From assembly GCF_004134825.1 (NCBI RefSeq), contig NZ_SDPN01000026.1, positions 1-51,995 on the forward strand: a stretch of 51,995 nucleotides of DNA. Reading direction: 5' to 3'. The position numbers and the translations under genes are program-made. Below are positions 29,301 through 37,307 of this stretch, piece after piece (the stretch's first letter is position 1; every line of letters begins with the position of its first letter). A model generated the notes under the pieces. That model was not told where the DNA came from and made no database searches. It worked only from the letters and a program-made list of their open reading frames with translations. The DNA is from Agromyces albus. GTDB taxonomy: Bacteria > Actinomycetota > Actinomycetes > Actinomycetales > Microbacteriaceae.

Positions 29301-29622
29301 CAGCTACAGCCTGCGCACGGCGCACTCGGTGCTCGCGTTGCGACGGCTGGGAGACGATGCCCGAGCGAGCGAGCTCACGCGTGAACTTGCTGAATACACC
29401 GAGGAACTCGCGGTGGAACCCGCCGAGATCGACTTCTTCGCGACGAGCCTGCCGACGATGCTCTTGTTCGTCGACGACCCACAAGAGGTGCGTGACCTCG
29501 AGGTGCGAGAACTTCGTGCGCAGCTCGCGCACCTCCGACCGAAGCAGACAGGCCAGGCGGCATCGATGCCGTCGAGCTCGGACGGCAGCGAAGCCGACCG
29601 GGAACACCAAGAGAAGGGCTGA
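26317..29622 (+). CDS. DUF5107 domain protein with C-terminal TPR repeats
   Basis: This 1101-residue protein lacks a signal peptide. Residues about 55-400 form a beta-rich domain of the DUF5107 type (ENEWLRLMILPELGGRIH; GVEFNWPQHHRP; WWANVAAAVND), related in outline to aldose-epimerase-like and galactose-mutarotase-like folds. Residues about 470-1060 are helical repeats of TPR character (HYRLGLGLMRLGRDREAEAM; AWWALARLYGRRGDWAAAL). DUF5107/TPR proteins recur beside sugar ABC transporters, but their activity is not established. It starts the transporter operon and ends 2 nt before the binding protein. A carbohydrate-binding or glycoside-processing role is inference. Confidence 0.87.
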   Translation: MLDVETPAQSRIALPPVPAALAGDRVAAWSEPVLIDSYLPGQPDAYPAFLDSRVYQGSSGRVFPLPFHERIAQDKTPHLWQAVHLENEWLRLMILPELGGRIHVAYDKVAKYDIFYRNNVIKPALVGLAGPWISGGVEFNWPQHHRPATFLPTDVEIEWEEDGSITVWCSDHDPFARMKGMHGIRLRPDSSLIEARVRLFNRTEVPQTFLWWANVAAAVNDGYQSFFPTDVTTVADHARRATTTFPEAGRYYGVDYRARADADHPDGDRLDWYRNIPVPTSYMVLSTEDEFFGGYDHGRDAGFVHWASGGVSPGKKQWTWGNDEFGWAWERNLTDGDGPYIELMAGVFTDNQPDFAWLAPGETKTFSQYWYPIQKIGPVQQATLRAAASLRGGTIGVVVTSAVRARILLTDNAGATLFDTTADLAPGSPFAATHSAARSEALTLTVTEGDDVLVSIAPRVQREQIRSAAVAPPRPADVGSVDELYLIGRYLEQYRHATRHPEQYWLEAIARDARHVGARTALGAREYAAGNFEASVEHLSLAVARNTAWTPTPTSGEAHYRLGLGLMRLGRDREAEAMLQRAAWDVAWRGAAWWALARLYGRRGDWAAALDRAEAVASADPDHNQAICLRARILRELGRVGSVEVVLERDPLDQWARDLAGLELTRDAPTLLDVAIEYAGAGFPLDSLRLLDAADAVLDDQAVGQVAVGPLVAYHRALLLDLLGRSGAAQQERVRAKGLDTTNCLPSRLEDVAALEAAGEEATALAQLGHWYYDRGRRSDAIAAWRRSLELAPDRKTATIVHRNLGVAAYNVDRDPFEARMHYEAAIALTPRDPKLWFEFDQLAARSGETPATRLARLEAEPDMVAARDDLSVSFANLLIDAGRAAEARELLAQRRFQPWEGGEGQVLGAWERAALAVAADLVGAGDAERAVELLISALVPPAELGEARHPLANASAIHLALGDALIAAGDESGARTHWRVAADSAGDFTGMRDRSYSLRTAHSVLALRRLGDDARASELTRELAEYTEELAVEPAEIDFFATSLPTMLLFVDDPQEVRDLEVRELRAQLAHLRPKQTGQAASMPSSSDGSEADREHQEKG

Positions 29623-29624
29623 AC

Positions 29625-30638
29625 ATGAACGAGAGAACGAAGCGCTGGTCGCGTCGCGGCTTGCTCGCCGTGGCGGCGGTGACCGCAGTCATCCTGTCCG
29701 GTTGTGCCGCGGGCGGCGGCACCGCAGGAGGTGACGACGGCGCAGAGATCCGCATCGGCGCGATCTATCTCGACTCCCAGGGCTACTACGGCGGCGTCAA
29801 GGCCGGCGTGGAGGCCGCCGCCGAGGAGAGTGGGCTGAACGTCAAGTTCATCGAGACCAACCCGGGTGGTGACGTCGCGAAGGAGAGTGAGTTCATGACC
29901 ACGCTCGTCTCGTCCGGCGTCAGCGCGATCATCATCTCAGCAGCCTCGGCGGACAGCAGCGTGCCCGCCATCAAGCAGGCCTTCGATGCCGGCATCCCGG
30001 TGATCTGCTACAACACCTGCGTGAACGACGACGCCGTGGAGAAATACGTCACCGCGTACATCATCGGCGACCCGGTGACCTTCGGGTCGAACCTCGGGGA
30101 GGCCGCCGTTGCCGCATTCACCGAGGCCGGAATCACCGCACCCAAGATCGGTGTCATCAACTGCGAGCAGTACGAGGTATGCAAGCTGCGTCTCCAGGGC
30201 TTCGAAGATGCCCTCGTCGCGGGGCTTCCGGAAGCGACGATCGTCGCCAACCAGGAAGGTGCCGAGGTCGATCGTGCCGTGACGGTGGCCGAGCAGATGC
30301 TCACTGCCAACCCGGAGATCAACGGCATGTACGGCGAGGCGGGTGGTGCGACCATCGGTGCGTACAAGGCAGTCACCACCGCTGGCAAGGTCGGCCAGAT
30401 CTTCGTCTTCGGTTCTGACATGACGACCGAGATCGCTACGGAGCTCGAGAAGGGCGACGTGCTGAAGTCGGTCGTGGACATCTCGGGCATCGAGGTCGGC
30501 ACGCTGGCGTGGGCCGCCGTGCAGGATGGGCTCGACGGAAAGACCCCGTCCGAGAAGATCGTGCAGGCACCCATCACTCTGTGGGATCCGACGACCGCCG
30601 CGGAATGGCTCAGCACGCACCCCGACGGACTCCCGTAA
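29625..30638 (+). CDS. ribose-type sugar ABC transporter substrate-binding lipoprotein
   Basis: The 337-residue protein has a lipoprotein signal (basic RSRR-like start, hydrophobic core, lipobox LSGC with Cys 27) and a type I periplasmic-binding fold (IRIGAIYLDSQGYYGGVKAGVEAAAEE split by loops; AIIISAASADSSVPAIKQAFDAGIPVI). It delivers a sugar to the importer encoded next. The ligand cannot be read. The stretch CYNTCVNDD and the pair NCEQYEVCK contain Cys residues unusual for this family. AAGGG precedes ATG 29625. A strong hairpin follows the gene. Confidence 0.93.
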   Translation: MNERTKRWSRRGLLAVAAVTAVILSGCAAGGGTAGGDDGAEIRIGAIYLDSQGYYGGVKAGVEAAAEESGLNVKFIETNPGGDVAKESEFMTTLVSSGVSAIIISAASADSSVPAIKQAFDAGIPVICYNTCVNDDAVEKYVTAYIIGDPVTFGSNLGEAAVAAFTEAGITAPKIGVINCEQYEVCKLRLQGFEDALVAGLPEATIVANQEGAEVDRAVTVAEQMLTANPEINGMYGEAGGATIGAYKAVTTAGKVGQIFVFGSDMTTEIATELEKGDVLKSVVDISGIEVGTLAWAAVQDGLDGKTPSEKIVQAPITLWDPTTAAEWLSTHPDGLP

Positions 30639-30644
30639 CCACCA

Positions 30645-30673
30645 CGCGGCTGGCGCCAGTGGCGCCAGCCGCG
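30645..30673 (+). terminator. intercistronic hairpin after the binding-protein gene
   Basis: A perfect 13-bp inverted repeat (30645-30657 with 30661-30673, loop AGT) lies between the binding-protein and ATPase genes. It probably acts as a partial terminator or mRNA stabiliser that raises binding-protein output over the membrane parts. Confidence 0.8.
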
Positions 30674-30710
30674 CTCCCCCCGTCATCAGCAGCGTGAGAG
30701 GATCAGCGCG

Positions 30711-32237
30711 ATGTCAGCGTCGACAGAACAGCCCGAGATCATCGCCCAAGCGATCGGAGTCACGCGGTCGTACCCAGGAGTCATAGCGCTCGACAACGTG
30801 GACTTCGAGGTGGGCCGCGGGGAGGTCCGGGCTCTCCTCGGCCAGAACGGCGCCGGCAAATCCACACTGATCCGCCTGCTCTCCGGGGTCGATGTGCCGT
30901 CGAGCGGAACCATTCTCATCGCAGGAACCGACCTCGGCTCCGAAGGCGTCCACGGTGCCGCGGACCGGGGTGTGGCGACCTGCTATCAGGAGCTCAGTCT
31001 CGTCGCCGACCTCACCGTCGCGGAGAACTTCTTCCTGGGCAAGTGGCCGCGCGGCCGGTTCGGCATCGACACCAAGGCGATGGCCACCCGCGCCGCGGAG
31101 GCGCTCGCCTCCCTTGGTGCAACGATCGATCCGAATGCGATAACGGGCACCCTGACCCTCGCACAGCAGCAGATCGTCGAGATCGCGCGCGCCCTCCAGG
31201 ATGATCCCAAGCTGTTGATCCTCGACGAACCCACCAGCGCCCTGGCGTCAGCTGAGGTCGCTCTCGTACTCGAAACCGTGCGTCGTGTGGCGGCGAAGGG
31301 AGTGGCGGTCATCTACGTGAGCCACCGCATGGACGAGATCCGCCAGATCGCGGCCAGCGCCACGGTGATGCGCAACGGCAAGGTCGTGAAGACCCTCTCG
31401 CTCGGTGAGAGTGACACTGCCACGATCATTCGGCTCATGATCGGCACGGACCCAGAGAACCAAAGACCGCAGGCCGTCGACCACGAGCCGGGGCCGGTGG
31501 TTCTCGAGGCCCGCGAGTTGGCCATTCCGCCCAAGGTCACCGACGTGAGCTTCCAGCTGCGCGCCGGTGAGATCCTCGGGCTCGCCGGCTTGCTCGGCTC
31601 CGGTCGCACCGAGTTGTTGAGGGCGATCGCCGGGTTCGAGCGACTCGGTGGCGGGGACATCCTCGTCGATGGCGAAACTATCGCTCCCGTTACCCCACGT
31701 CGCATGCGGCGGGCAGGCATCGCCATGACGCCTGAAGACCGCAAGCGCGAGGGCGCCCTCATGAACCTCGGAATCGACGAGAACATCGTCATGTCCGACT
31801 ATCGCTCGGTCTCCCGGTCCGGGGTGCTCTCGGTGTCTCTGATGCGGGATGCCAGCGAAGCTCTCGCCCGACGCCTCAGCATCAAGGCTCACGACCTCGC
31901 CCAACCCATCTCCACTATGAGCGGCGGCAATCAGCAGAAGGCCGTCATCGCCCGGTGGCTGCACGCGGACGCCGACATCCTGCTGCTCGACGAACCCACC
32001 CGCGGGGTCGACGTCGAAGCGAAGGCCCAGATCTACGCGATCATGCGGGCGGTCGCCGACGAGGGAAAGGCGGTCGTCTTCGTTTCGAGCGAACTCGAAG
32101 AGCTTCCCTTGTGCTGCGACCGCGTGCTGGTGCTGCGCGACGGTTCCATCCAGCGCGAGTTCGTCGCACCTCACATCACACTGTCCGACCTCCTCGAGGC
32201 ATCAATGGCCTCCCACTCCACCCAGGAAGCATCATGA
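30711..32237 (+). CDS. sugar ABC transporter ATP-binding protein, double-domain (RbsA/XylG type)
   Basis: The 508-residue protein has two ABC modules. The first has Walker A GQNGAGKST, an unusual signature region ITGTLTLAQQQIVEIARAL and Walker B LLILDEPTSAL. The second has a degenerate P-loop GLLGSGRTE, the signature TMSGGNQQKAVIARWL and Walker B ILLLDEPTRGVD. This arrangement and length are normal for CUT2 importers of monosaccharides. AGAGGA precedes ATG 30711. It overlaps the permease gene by ATGA. Confidence 0.95.
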   Translation: MSASTEQPEIIAQAIGVTRSYPGVIALDNVDFEVGRGEVRALLGQNGAGKSTLIRLLSGVDVPSSGTILIAGTDLGSEGVHGAADRGVATCYQELSLVADLTVAENFFLGKWPRGRFGIDTKAMATRAAEALASLGATIDPNAITGTLTLAQQQIVEIARALQDDPKLLILDEPTSALASAEVALVLETVRRVAAKGVAVIYVSHRMDEIRQIAASATVMRNGKVVKTLSLGESDTATIIRLMIGTDPENQRPQAVDHEPGPVVLEARELAIPPKVTDVSFQLRAGEILGLAGLLGSGRTELLRAIAGFERLGGGDILVDGETIAPVTPRRMRRAGIAMTPEDRKREGALMNLGIDENIVMSDYRSVSRSGVLSVSLMRDASEALARRLSIKAHDLAQPISTMSGGNQQKAVIARWLHADADILLLDEPTRGVDVEAKAQIYAIMRAVADEGKAVVFVSSELEELPLCCDRVLVLRDGSIQREFVAPHITLSDLLEASMASHSTQEAS

Positions 32238-33253
32238 TCGACACAACAAGTCCTCCCGTGGCACTGTCGCCGGGCCGCCGCGTCCTCTCCAGCCTCACCG
32301 CGAACACGACGCTCATCAACATCGTCGGCCTGCTCGCCGCGATCGTCCTGCTCTACATCGTGCTGAGCACGACGGCGACCGGGTTCCTGAACGTCGCAAA
32401 CCAGCTCGGCTTGTTGCGGCAGGCGGCGATCATCGGAATCACCGCGACCGGCATGACGCTGGTGATCATCGCGGGAGAGATCGACGTCAGCGTCGGCCCG
32501 GCCGTCGCGCTGTCTTCGGTCATCACCGCTGAGGCGATCATGACCTGGGGATTGCCGACTCCTCTCGCGATCCTCGTGACGATGGTGATCGCCATCGGAT
32601 GGGGTTCCCTCGCGGGTGTGCTCCGGGCGCGGTTCCGCGTACCCTCCTTCATCGCGACGCTCGGACTCTGGAGCATGTTGCGGGGCATCGGCCAGTTCTG
32701 GACGAACGCTCTGCCCGTACCTCTGCCTGAGGATGACCCGATCATGAATGTGCTGAGCGGAAGCATCCTCGGTGTTCCGACTCCTGCCTGGGCCATGATC
32801 ATCACCTTTCTGGTCTTCGGCTTCATCGCGCGCAAGACCGCGTACGGCCGGTCCGTTTTCGCTACTGGCGGCAATCCCGCGGCAGCCAGGCTCGCTGGCA
32901 TCAACGTCTCGCGGGTGCGCATCATCCTGTTCGCCACCATGGGATTGCTGGCCGCGATCAGTGGCGTCTTCCTCGCGGCCAGGCTCGGCTCCGGTAACGC
33001 CGGTGCCGCGAATGGACTGGAGTTCGACGTGATCGCTGCCGTCGTGATCGGCGGCACGGCAATGGCGGGCGGGCGCGGAAGCCTCATCGGTACGTTCCTG
33101 GGGGTGCTGTTCATCACGCTCATCGGCAACGGTCTCGTTCTGCTCGGCGTCAACTCCTTCCTGCAGAACGTCATCCGGGGAGCGATAATCGTCGCCGCCG
33201 TGCTGCTCAACGTCACCTTGTCCCGTCGCCGCTCCGCACAGGCTGATGACTGA
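32234..33253 (+). CDS. sugar ABC transporter permease (RbsC type)
   Basis: The 339-residue protein has about nine hydrophobic segments and the CUT2 permease signatures: GITATGMTLVIIAGEIDVSVG near residue 80, and AVVIGGTAMAGGRGSLIGTF near 270. It forms the membrane channel with the preceding double ATPase. ATG 32234 overlaps the ATPase stop, and AGGAAG lies upstream. It is followed without a gap by the dehydrogenase gene (TGATG overlap). Confidence 0.95.
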   Translation: MIDTTSPPVALSPGRRVLSSLTANTTLINIVGLLAAIVLLYIVLSTTATGFLNVANQLGLLRQAAIIGITATGMTLVIIAGEIDVSVGPAVALSSVITAEAIMTWGLPTPLAILVTMVIAIGWGSLAGVLRARFRVPSFIATLGLWSMLRGIGQFWTNALPVPLPEDDPIMNVLSGSILGVPTPAWAMIITFLVFGFIARKTAYGRSVFATGGNPAAARLAGINVSRVRIILFATMGLLAAISGVFLAARLGSGNAGAANGLEFDVIAAVVIGGTAMAGGRGSLIGTFLGVLFITLIGNGLVLLGVNSFLQNVIRGAIIVAAVLLNVTLSRRRSAQADD

Positions 33254-34332
33254 TGGCTGACACGATGCGTGGCGTATTCCTGCCCGGCGACTCGACGGCC
33301 GCGGTGCGCGAGTATCCGATCCCCACGCCGGGGCCGGGAGAACTCGTCATTCGCACCGGTGCTTCGGGGATCTGCGGCAGCGACCTGAGCTATATCTACC
33401 ACGGGTACAAGACGCACAAGGGACTCAGCGGCGCGCCCGCGTACAAGGGCGTGATCGCAGGCCACGAGCCGAGTGGTCGCGTTGTTGCCGCGGGTGAGGG
33501 CGTCAGCAGGTTCGGCGTCGGCGATGACGTGCTGGTCTATCACATCCATGGATGCGGGCAGTGCCGCAACTGCCGGGCGGGGTACTACATCAGCTGCACG
33601 GACCAATCCCAGCGCAAGGCGTACGGCTGGCAGCGCGACGGCGGCCACGCCGACTACGTGCTCGTGTCGGAGGCGACGTGCATCCCCCTCTTCGCCCCAC
33701 TCAACTATGTCGACGGCGCGCTCATCGCCTGCGGCTTCGGCACGGCCTACGAGGGGCTGCGCCGCGCGAACGTCCATGGCGGTGAAGACCTGCTCGTCGT
33801 CGGCCTCGGACCGGTCGGCCTCGCCGCCGCGATGATCGGCCGGATGCTCGGTGCCCGCAGGGTCATCGGAGTTGAACGAAGCAAGGAGCGCATCGAGTTC
33901 GTGCGCGCGACCGGCCTCGTCGACGACCTCGTGGTTGCCGATGAGAGCGCGGTTGACACCATCTTCGCCCTCACCGACGGCAAAGGCTGCGAAGTGAGCG
34001 TGGATGCCTCGGGCAGCGCACCCGGGAGATCTACTGCCGTGTCTGCGACTGCCGAGTGGGGCCGCATGGCCCTGTTGGGCGAGGGTGGGACGTTCGAGAC
34101 CGAGGTGTCCGACACGCTCCTGCACAAGCAACTGACCATCACGGCATCTTGGGTGACCTCCCTGCAGGGCATGGAGGACCTCGCACGCATGCTCGCGGCA
34201 GAAGGCCTTCACCCGGAGATCGTCGTCAGCCACCGGCTGCCGCTCGAAGATGCCGATGAGGCGTACCGGATCGCGGCGGGAGGGGCGACCGGCAAGGTCG
34301 TACTCGTCCCATCCGGGTGGGATGCTGCTTAG
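33253..34332 (+). CDS. zinc-dependent medium-chain alcohol/polyol dehydrogenase
   Basis: The 359-residue protein has the MDR layout: catalytic zinc residues in GICGSDLS and GHEPSGRV, a structural zinc loop CGQCRNCRAGYYISC, and a Rossmann motif VVGLGPVGLAAAMIG. Sorbitol- and threonine-dehydrogenase-like members oxidise secondary hydroxyls of polyols or sugars with NAD. In this operon it probably oxidises the imported sugar or a derivative. Its start overlaps the permease stop by one base, and its end overlaps the DUF4380 gene by 11 nt. Confidence 0.93.
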   Translation: MADTMRGVFLPGDSTAAVREYPIPTPGPGELVIRTGASGICGSDLSYIYHGYKTHKGLSGAPAYKGVIAGHEPSGRVVAAGEGVSRFGVGDDVLVYHIHGCGQCRNCRAGYYISCTDQSQRKAYGWQRDGGHADYVLVSEATCIPLFAPLNYVDGALIACGFGTAYEGLRRANVHGGEDLLVVGLGPVGLAAAMIGRMLGARRVIGVERSKERIEFVRATGLVDDLVVADESAVDTIFALTDGKGCEVSVDASGSAPGRSTAVSATAEWGRMALLGEGGTFETEVSDTLLHKQLTITASWVTSLQGMEDLARMLAAEGLHPEIVVSHRLPLEDADEAYRIAAGGATGKVVLVPSGWDAA

Positions 34333-35272
34333 CGAGGCCAGCAGCGGCGACCCCGACCTGCCCATCTATCGGGTGGACAACGGAACCGTCGCGCTGGCTT
34401 TCCTGCCGACCGTCGGCGGGCGACTCATCTCGGTCGCCGCGCACGGTCGCGAGTTACTGTGGCGCAATCCCGAATACCTCGACGCGTCCCTCCAGGCGGT
34501 CCGTCGTCGGTCGGACTGGCCGCGCCACGATGGCACGTTCGCGTCGTGGGTGAACATCGGTGGCTCGAAAACCTGGCCGGCCCCGCAGGGATGGAACGGC
34601 GAAGGGGAGTGGGCGGGACCGCCGGATCCCGTGCTCGACTCTGGCGCGTGGTCCATCGAGTCCCGTGAGTCGGACGATGGTCTCGTCGTGATCATGACCA
34701 GCGCGGACGACCCACGGACGGGCGTCCGAATCACCAAGGAGTTCACCGTCCCGGGGAGCGGGCCCGAGTTCGCGCAGCAGACGACCTTCACGAACATCTC
34801 CTACCAAACGGTCACCTGGGCGGTGTGGGAGGTCGCGCAGATCGACACGGAGGGCGGGGGCGTCCACGCGGAGGTCGAGGTCGACGTGACAGACACCCGT
34901 GTCGTCGACCTCGGCAGCTACCACGGCACCTTCGAGGTCGAGCATGGTGAGGGCACCGTCTCTGCGGGTATCCAGGATGTCGTCGTGAAGCGTGGATTCC
35001 CGTCCGCCTCGGGGCGAATCGCTTACTACGAAGACACCGGCGTGGGCCTGGAGCTCTCTTTCTCACCGATCGTCGACGCGATCTATCCCGACCAGGGATC
35101 GCGCGCAGAACTCTGGATGCAGGCGCCCATTCCTGCGCCGCTCGCGGAGCTCGACGGGCTTCACCCCGACGCGTGGCTCGCGGAGCTCGAAGTACTCTCT
35201 CCCCTCACCACGATGCGCCCGGGCGAGAGCGTGAGTTTCGAGATCGGCTGGCGGGCGCTGCTCGCTGATTAG
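34322..35272 (+). CDS. DUF4380-like / aldose-epimerase-like protein
   Basis: The 316-residue protein is rich in beta-strands and resembles DUF4380 proteins: TVALAFLPTVGGRLISVA, RELLWRNPEYLD, NIGGSKTWPAPQGWNG and ITKEFTVPGSGPEFAQQ. The fold is probably galactose-mutarotase-like, and a role in sugar recognition or anomer interconversion is inference. There is no signal peptide. ATG 34322 lacks a strong ribosome site, so coupling to the dehydrogenase is likely. It is the last gene of the AraC-linked cluster. I see no terminator downstream. Confidence 0.75.
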   Translation: MLLSEASSGDPDLPIYRVDNGTVALAFLPTVGGRLISVAAHGRELLWRNPEYLDASLQAVRRRSDWPRHDGTFASWVNIGGSKTWPAPQGWNGEGEWAGPPDPVLDSGAWSIESRESDDGLVVIMTSADDPRTGVRITKEFTVPGSGPEFAQQTTFTNISYQTVTWAVWEVAQIDTEGGGVHAEVEVDVTDTRVVDLGSYHGTFEVEHGEGTVSAGIQDVVVKRGFPSASGRIAYYEDTGVGLELSFSPIVDAIYPDQGSRAELWMQAPIPAPLAELDGLHPDAWLAELEVLSPLTTMRPGESVSFEIGWRALLAD

Positions 35273-35420
35273 GCGAGACCTCTCTGCGATGAGTGGGTGT
35301 CCTCAGCCGGTACACGGTGCTCTCAATGAGATCGATGACAACTGCCTTGTTGGTGCCGGCGAGGACGCCGGAGACGATCCAGAGTGCGATTCCATGTGCG
35401 GTGCGTTCCTTCGGTCGGGG

Positions 35421-35654
35421 TCAATTGCTGATCGCCGGGGCGCGACCGATGTAGGTGCGGTCGTCGACCTGCGCGGCAGTGAACGCGGCGATGTCGCCGC
35501 GGGTGACGGGGAACCCGATCTTGTCGCTGCCGTAGAATCCGACGCGGAGTTTGACTGTCTTGGGGATGTCGTTGGGGGCGGTGAACCGGACGATCGTCCA
35601 GTTCGTGCCGCTGTTGCGGATCAACTCGGTCATGCCGAGTAGCTCGTCGTATGC
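35421..35654 (-). pseudogene. 3' remnant of an NAD(P)-binding SDR/NmrA-type gene
   Basis: The minus-strand frame ending at 35421 reads like the C-terminal 77 residues of an atypical SDR (YDELLGMTELIRNSGTNWTI; GFYGSDKIGFPVTRGDIAAF; YIGRAPAISN). The N-terminal two thirds with the nucleotide-binding motif are missing. It abuts the flavin-oxidoreductase remnant in a different frame at about 35655-35658. The 148 bases between this remnant and the stop at 35272 hold no gene I can support. Confidence 0.8.
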
Positions 35655-35658
35655 CCCG

Positions 35659-36096
35659 GATGGAATCTCGGACCATCTGCTGGGGCATCCCGCCCGCATC
35701 GATCTGGCCGAGGAAGTGGTCGATGCTGAGTTCTGCCTGCAGGTCGAGTATCTTCTCGGTGATTTGAGCGGGACCGCCGACCATCAGCGCGCCGCGGCGA
35801 GCGGCGAGGTCGCCCATCTGGGCGGCTTCGTGAAGGGCGGGACGGAACTGGCCCGACCAAGTGCCCTTCTCCTCGCCTCGCAGGCGCAACAGCAGGTCGA
35901 GTTTCTCGCCGAAGAGGTCGTCGACCTGGTTGATGTCCTCGCCGAACAGTACGAAGGGTTCGGCGAAGGCGCTGCGGCCGGTGATGATCTCGGCTCGGCC
36001 GTGGCTGACCGGCTCGAAAAGGCGACCGACCGGTGTAATCGGGACCTGCGACAAGGTGATGTCCCTCGGAGTGGTGCGGTTTCCGGTCGGGGGCAC
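35659..36096 (-). pseudogene. internally deleted LLM-class flavin-dependent oxidoreductase remnant
   Basis: The frame shows luciferase-like monooxygenase sequence (SHGRAEIITGRSAFAEPFVL; FGEKLDLLLRLRGEEKGTW; then ALMVGGPAQITEKIL and HFLGQIDAGGMPQQMV). In intact homologues about 100 residues separate FRPALHE from the C-terminal MVG segment; here they are joined directly. The N-terminal barrel strands are also mostly missing. After the last recognisable residue the DNA passes into the SDR remnant out of frame. It is not a functional enzyme gene. Confidence 0.8.
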
Positions 36097-36128
36097 TGAT
36101 GCACCACGCCTCGCGCTGAAGGAACGGG

Positions 36129-36134
36129 TAGGAT
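36129..36134 (+). promoter_or_regulatory. -10 element of the lacI-family gene
   Basis: TAGGAT ends 7 nt before ATG 36142, and no Shine-Dalgarno is seen. This fits a leaderless transcript. Confidence 0.5.
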
Positions 36135-36141
36135 CGCCCCG

Positions 36142-37173
36142 ATGGTCACGGTTAAGTCGATTGCGGCAGCCGTCGGCGTCTCACCATCCGTCGTTTCGGC
36201 GGTGTTGAGGGGCAGCCGGCATGTTCGCATGAGCGACGCTACGAGGGCGAAGATCCTCGAGGCGATCGAGGAGATGGGCTACACCGCGAACTTCGCGGCC
36301 CGCTCGTTGCGCACGTCTCGCTCCGGCGTGCTCGCCGTCGTGGCGCCGAAGCTGAGCAACCCCGTGTTCGCGCCGATGCTCGACGGCATCCATGATGCCG
36401 CGGAGGAGAACGGCTACGCCATCATGCTCGCCGAGGCGATGCGCCTCGTCGACGGCTCCCGCGCGCTCGAGCGGATCCTCGGCCAGGGGCAGGTCGACGG
36501 CACCATCCTGCGGCCCAGCTCGGACGTCGACTCCGAAGGCGTGCGGTCGGTCTTCAAGCGGGAGGCGCCGATCCTCGTGCTCGATGAGGTGCCCGACGCC
36601 GGGCAGCCCTGGTTGGCCATCGACGACGTTGCGGCCGGCCGGGTCGCCGCCGAGCACCTCCTGGAGCTCGGGCATACCCGCATCGGCTTCCTCGGAGGGT
36701 GGTTCAGCGCGCACCAGGGCTTCCGGCCACCCGCGGGATTCCGGCATGCCGGCCAACGTCGGCTCGAGGGGTACCGGGAAGCGCTCCAGGCGGCGGGCAT
36801 CGAGCCGAGACCCGACGACGTCATCGAGTCCGACTACGCCGCGCACGCCGGACGCGTGGCCGTCGCCCGAATCATGGAGCTCCGCGACCGTCCGACGGCG
36901 TTCGTCGTGAACAATGCCACCACGTCGCTCGGCGTGGTCGGCGGGGCGATCGAGGCGGGCCTGCGGGTCCCCGAAGACCTGGCAATCGTGGCGATCCACG
37001 ACATCGACGTGCTCGAGGACGTGAACCCGTCGATTACAGCTGTCCGGATGCCGATGTACGAACTCGGGCACCGCGGCGTGACGCTCGTCGCCCATGCCAT
37101 CGAGGGCGAGGAGATCCTCTCGGGGATCATCACGTCGCCTCCTCCCGAGCTGATCCGCCGCCGTACCACCTGA
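36142..37173 (+). CDS. LacI family transcriptional regulator
   Basis: The 343-residue protein starts with the LacI HTH (IAAAVGVSPSVVSAVLRGSR) and hinge (EMGYTANFAARSLRTSRSG). A type I periplasmic-binding-like effector domain follows (VVAPKLSNPVFAPMLDGIHD; FVVNNATTSLGVV; IVAIHDIDVLEDV). It is probably a repressor relieved by a sugar. It lies directly upstream of, and in line with, the glycan operon, whose promoter carries an 18-bp palindrome. A near copy of that palindrome precedes the opposing dehydrogenase/DUF2264 operon. Both are its likely operators. Confidence 0.94.
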   Translation: MVTVKSIAAAVGVSPSVVSAVLRGSRHVRMSDATRAKILEAIEEMGYTANFAARSLRTSRSGVLAVVAPKLSNPVFAPMLDGIHDAAEENGYAIMLAEAMRLVDGSRALERILGQGQVDGTILRPSSDVDSEGVRSVFKREAPILVLDEVPDAGQPWLAIDDVAAGRVAAEHLLELGHTRIGFLGGWFSAHQGFRPPAGFRHAGQRRLEGYREALQAAGIEPRPDDVIESDYAAHAGRVAVARIMELRDRPTAFVVNNATTSLGVVGGAIEAGLRVPEDLAIVAIHDIDVLEDVNPSITAVRMPMYELGHRGVTLVAHAIEGEEILSGIITSPPPELIRRRTT

Positions 37174-37214
37174 CCCGTTCACGGGCTCGGACGGAAGTTT
37201 CGACGCATCCGCTC

Positions 37215-37243
37215 TTGCGTTTCCGATGTCGTCCGGCTACGTT
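37215..37243 (+). promoter_or_regulatory. promoter of the glycan operon
   Basis: TTGCGT (37215-37220), a 17-nt spacer and TACGTT (37238-37243) form a good -35/-10 pair. The expected transcription start falls inside the operator that begins at 37243. Confidence 0.6.
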
Positions 37244-37260
37244 GATGCAACGTGGCATCA
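37243..37260. promoter_or_regulatory. LacI-type operator O1
   Basis: TGATGCAACGTGGCATCA is symmetric at 16 of 18 positions around a central CG. The same 18-mer with three changes lies at 49044-49061 on the other strand. The position just after the -10 fits repression by the LacI protein encoded immediately upstream. Confidence 0.8.
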
Positions 37261-37307
37261 CCCATCATTCCGATGGCGGCGCCTGACACGATTTCGAAGG
37301 AGATCCC

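Noticed and set aside
35281..35425. Minus-strand frame with a hydrophobic stretch (GIALWIVSGVLA) resembling a DoxX-like N-terminus
   Set aside because: Only about 15 residues look familiar and the rest is not family-like. It may be another remnant but cannot be supported.
36096..36115. TGATGCACC upstream of the lacI-family gene as a third operator
   Set aside because: Only the first seven bases match the operator half-site and the second half is missing, so autoregulation from this site is not supported.
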